Shown one piece after another: positions 32,506-34,111 of a stretch of DNA of 34,111 nt. The translations under genes and the position numbers were made by a program. The notes beneath the pieces are model-generated. The model was not told the origin of the DNA, did no database searches, and saw only the letters and a program-made list of their open reading frames with translations. The first letter of the stretch is position 1; every line of letters starts with the position of its first letter. This stretch comes from an uncultured Gammaproteobacteria bacterium (GTDB taxonomy: Bacteria > Pseudomonadota > Gammaproteobacteria > Pseudomonadales > UBA5518), in NCBI GenBank assembly GCA_903938575.1, contig CAJADV010000105.1, positions 1 through 34,111 on the forward strand. Reading direction: 5' to 3'.

Positions 32506-33459
32506 ATGAAGCGGGACACCCCTCTCAGCAACGTCGACGCTTTCGAGCGTCTGCCCCCCGGGCATCGTTTCGCGTACAGCCTCACCCGCAACGCGGGCGA
32601 GCGGCTCATCGAGGCGATCCTGTTCCTGGCGTCATTTAGTGCGGTGGCGGTGACCATCGCCATCGTGGGGATCCTGCTGTTCGAATCCCTCGAATTTTTC
32701 AAGCAAGTCTCGCTGGTGGATTTCCTCACCGATACCCAGTGGACAATCATGTTCGCCGACAAGCACTACGGTGTGCTGCCGCTGCTCGCAGGCACTCTGG
32801 TTACCACGACTGTTGCGCTGCTTCTTGCCGTTCCGGTCGGCACAGTTACTGCGATTTACCTCAGTGAGTTCGCGGATGCGCGTGTCCGCGAGATTGTGAA
32901 ACCCACGCTCGAGATGCTCGCCGGCATACCCACGGTGGTCTATGGCTACTTTGCCCTTCTGATGGTTACACCAGCGCTGCAGTGGTTCATGCCGGATCTG
33001 CCTGGTTTCAACATGCTCGGCCCGGGACTGGTGATCGGGGTGATGATCATCCCCTATGTGAGTTCGGTCGCCGAGGACGCCATGCGCTCGGTTCCCGCTA
33101 CCATGCGCGAAGGCTCGTACGCCATGGGCGCGACGCGTATGCAGACAGCCCTTCGTGTAGTGGTTCCGGCTGCGACCTCCGGCATAGTCGCCGCCTACAT
33201 CCTCGGAATCTCGCGCGCATTCGGTGAGACCATGGTGGTGGCTGTCGCCGCTGGTCAGCAGCCCAACCTCACCTGGGATCCCCGCGAGCCCGGAGCTACC
33301 ATCACGGCCTTCATCGTGCAGGTGGCACTGGGCGATCTCCCGCACGGAACGCTCGAGTACCAGAGCATCTTTGCGGTGGGCCTGGTGCTTGTGTTGATGA
33401 CCCTGTTTTTCAACGTTCTCGGACACATCGCACGCAAACGCTTCCGAGAGGCCTACTAG
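32506..33459 (+). CDS. pstC: Phosphate ABC transporter permease PstC
   Basis: One of the two inner-membrane channel subunits of the phosphate importer. The 317-residue protein has about six membrane segments, starting ILFLASFSAVAVTIAIVGIL, then LLAGTLVTTTVALLLAVPVG. The ABC permease coupling loop reads REGSYAMGATRMQTALRVVV and then PAATSGIVAAYILGISRAFG, followed by ETM. The PstC-typical LEMLAGIPTVVYGYFALLMV block and a soluble N-terminal stretch are present. A CTCCTC sequence just before ATG is not a clear ribosome site. pstA begins 1 bp after the stop. Confidence 0.95.
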   Translation: MKRDTPLSNVDAFERLPPGHRFAYSLTRNAGERLIEAILFLASFSAVAVTIAIVGILLFESLEFFKQVSLVDFLTDTQWTIMFADKHYGVLPLLAGTLVTTTVALLLAVPVGTVTAIYLSEFADARVREIVKPTLEMLAGIPTVVYGYFALLMVTPALQWFMPDLPGFNMLGPGLVIGVMIIPYVSSVAEDAMRSVPATMREGSYAMGATRMQTALRVVVPAATSGIVAAYILGISRAFGETMVVAVAAGQQPNLTWDPREPGATITAFIVQVALGDLPHGTLEYQSIFAVGLVLVLMTLFFNVLGHIARKRFREAY

Positions 33460-33460
33460 G

Positions 33461-34111
33461 ATGAACAACGATCCGCAGGTGATCCGTCGCCTCGTCATCA
33501 AGGGCCGCCGCTACGACACGCTTTTCGCCGTTGTCGGCATGCTGGCGATGATGGTCGGTATTCTCACTCTGGCAGTGTTGCTGGCTGGCCTGATCCACGA
33601 CGGCGCGACGCGCCTCAACTGGGATTTTTTCCAGAACTTCCCGTCACGTCGCGCCGAGCGAGCCGGGATCCTGAGCGCGATAGTGGGGTCTAGCCTGGTG
33701 ATGCTGATCACCGCCGTAACGGCGATTCCGCTAGGCGTTGCCGCGGGCGTCTACCTTGAGGAATACGCCCGACGGAATCTGCTGACCGAACTCATCGAAA
33801 TCAACGTCACCAATCTCGCGGGCGTGCCGTCCATCGTGTATGGACTGCTCGCGCTCGGTCTTTTTGTGTACGCACTCGATTTCGGTCAGAGCATTCTCTC
33901 GGCCGGTCTCACGCTGGCGTTGATGATCCTGCCCGTGATCATCGTCTCCACACGCGAGGCTATCCGCGCCATTCCGGGCACGATTCGCGAAGGGGCCTAT
34001 GCGCTCGGCGCTACACGCTGGCAACTGGTGCGCGACCATATCCTGCCCTACTCCACAGGCGGCATCCTGACCGGCGTCATTATCGGCCTTGCGCGCGCCA
34101 TCGGCGAGACG
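33461..34111 (+). CDS. pstA: Phosphate ABC transporter permease PstA (5' part)
   Basis: The first 217 codons of the second phosphate channel subunit; the window ends inside the gene. Membrane segments start with LFAVVGMLAMMVGILTLAVL, then AGLI. The NLAGVPSIVYGLLALGLFVY block and the coupling loop REGAYALGATRWQLVRDHIL identify the family. The last residues visible are GLARAIGET, the conserved end of the loop region, so roughly 60 to 80 residues are missing, judging by the usual length. It begins 1 bp after pstC. pstB and phoU would be expected beyond the edge. Confidence 0.94.
   Translation, partial: MNNDPQVIRRLVIKGRRYDTLFAVVGMLAMMVGILTLAVLLAGLIHDGATRLNWDFFQNFPSRRAERAGILSAIVGSSLVMLITAVTAIPLGVAAGVYLEEYARRNLLTELIEINVTNLAGVPSIVYGLLALGLFVYALDFGQSILSAGLTLALMILPVIIVSTREAIRAIPGTIREGAYALGATRWQLVRDHILPYSTGGILTGVIIGLARAIGET

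Noticed and set aside
1-34111. A mobile island, phage, CRISPR or defence system
   Set aside because: No integrase, transposase, tRNA-flanked repeats, CRISPR spacing or recognised defence domain was seen. Codon use looks uniform, apart from the AT-rich patch at 28675-28690.

Overview
The window looks like chromosomal DNA from a high-GC gammaproteobacterium. Coding is dense, GTG and TTG starts are frequent, and many genes overlap by ATGA or GTGA. Three things point to the class: the mltD-gloB-methyltransferase-rnhA-dnaQ gene order known from Escherichia coli and Pseudomonas, a FimL homologue (twitching and cAMP signalling in Pseudomonas), and a type II secretion (T2SS) locus laid out like Pseudomonas xcp. 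The genus cannot be read from the sequence. No rRNA, tRNA, CRISPR array, insertion sequence or prophage was seen.

Left part (1-8.9 kb): a small secreted protein with a secretin-type N domain, tag (3-methyladenine glycosylase I), an XRE-like DNA-binding protein, mltD, a gloB remnant, a methyltransferase, rnhA, dnaQ, fimL and sohB. The gloB remnant keeps the first ~18 and last ~37 codons joined in frame. About 200 central codons, including the metal-binding active site, are missing.

Centre (8.9-22.6 kb): a nearly complete T2SS. gspC-gspD run leftward and gspE-F-G-H-I-J-K-L-M run rightward, followed in the same direction by gspA-gspB. A second full-length GspD-type secretin gene converges on gspB. 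With the small gene at the left edge, three secretin-domain proteins lie in 22 kb. gspN and the prepilin peptidase gene (gspO/pilD) are not in the locus.

Right-centre (22.6-29.9 kb): a tiny secreted protein with a cysteine near each end of its mature part, mobA, an alpha-methylacyl-CoA racemase-type enzyme, a leftward run of gloA, nfeD, qmcA and a 2OG-Fe(II) oxygenase, a rightward cytochrome P450, and a CNT nucleoside transporter. The racemase and the P450, which has sequence blocks like the CYP124/125/142 group, could both act on methyl-branched or sterol-derived chains. gloA is intact although gloB is broken.

Right end (29.9-34.1 kb): a phosphate-starvation unit. An almost perfect Pho box precedes a putative outer-membrane porin, followed by pstS, a hairpin terminator, pstC and pstA (cut by the window end). 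The porin would admit phosphate to the periplasm, PstS would bind it, and PstCA would carry it inward.
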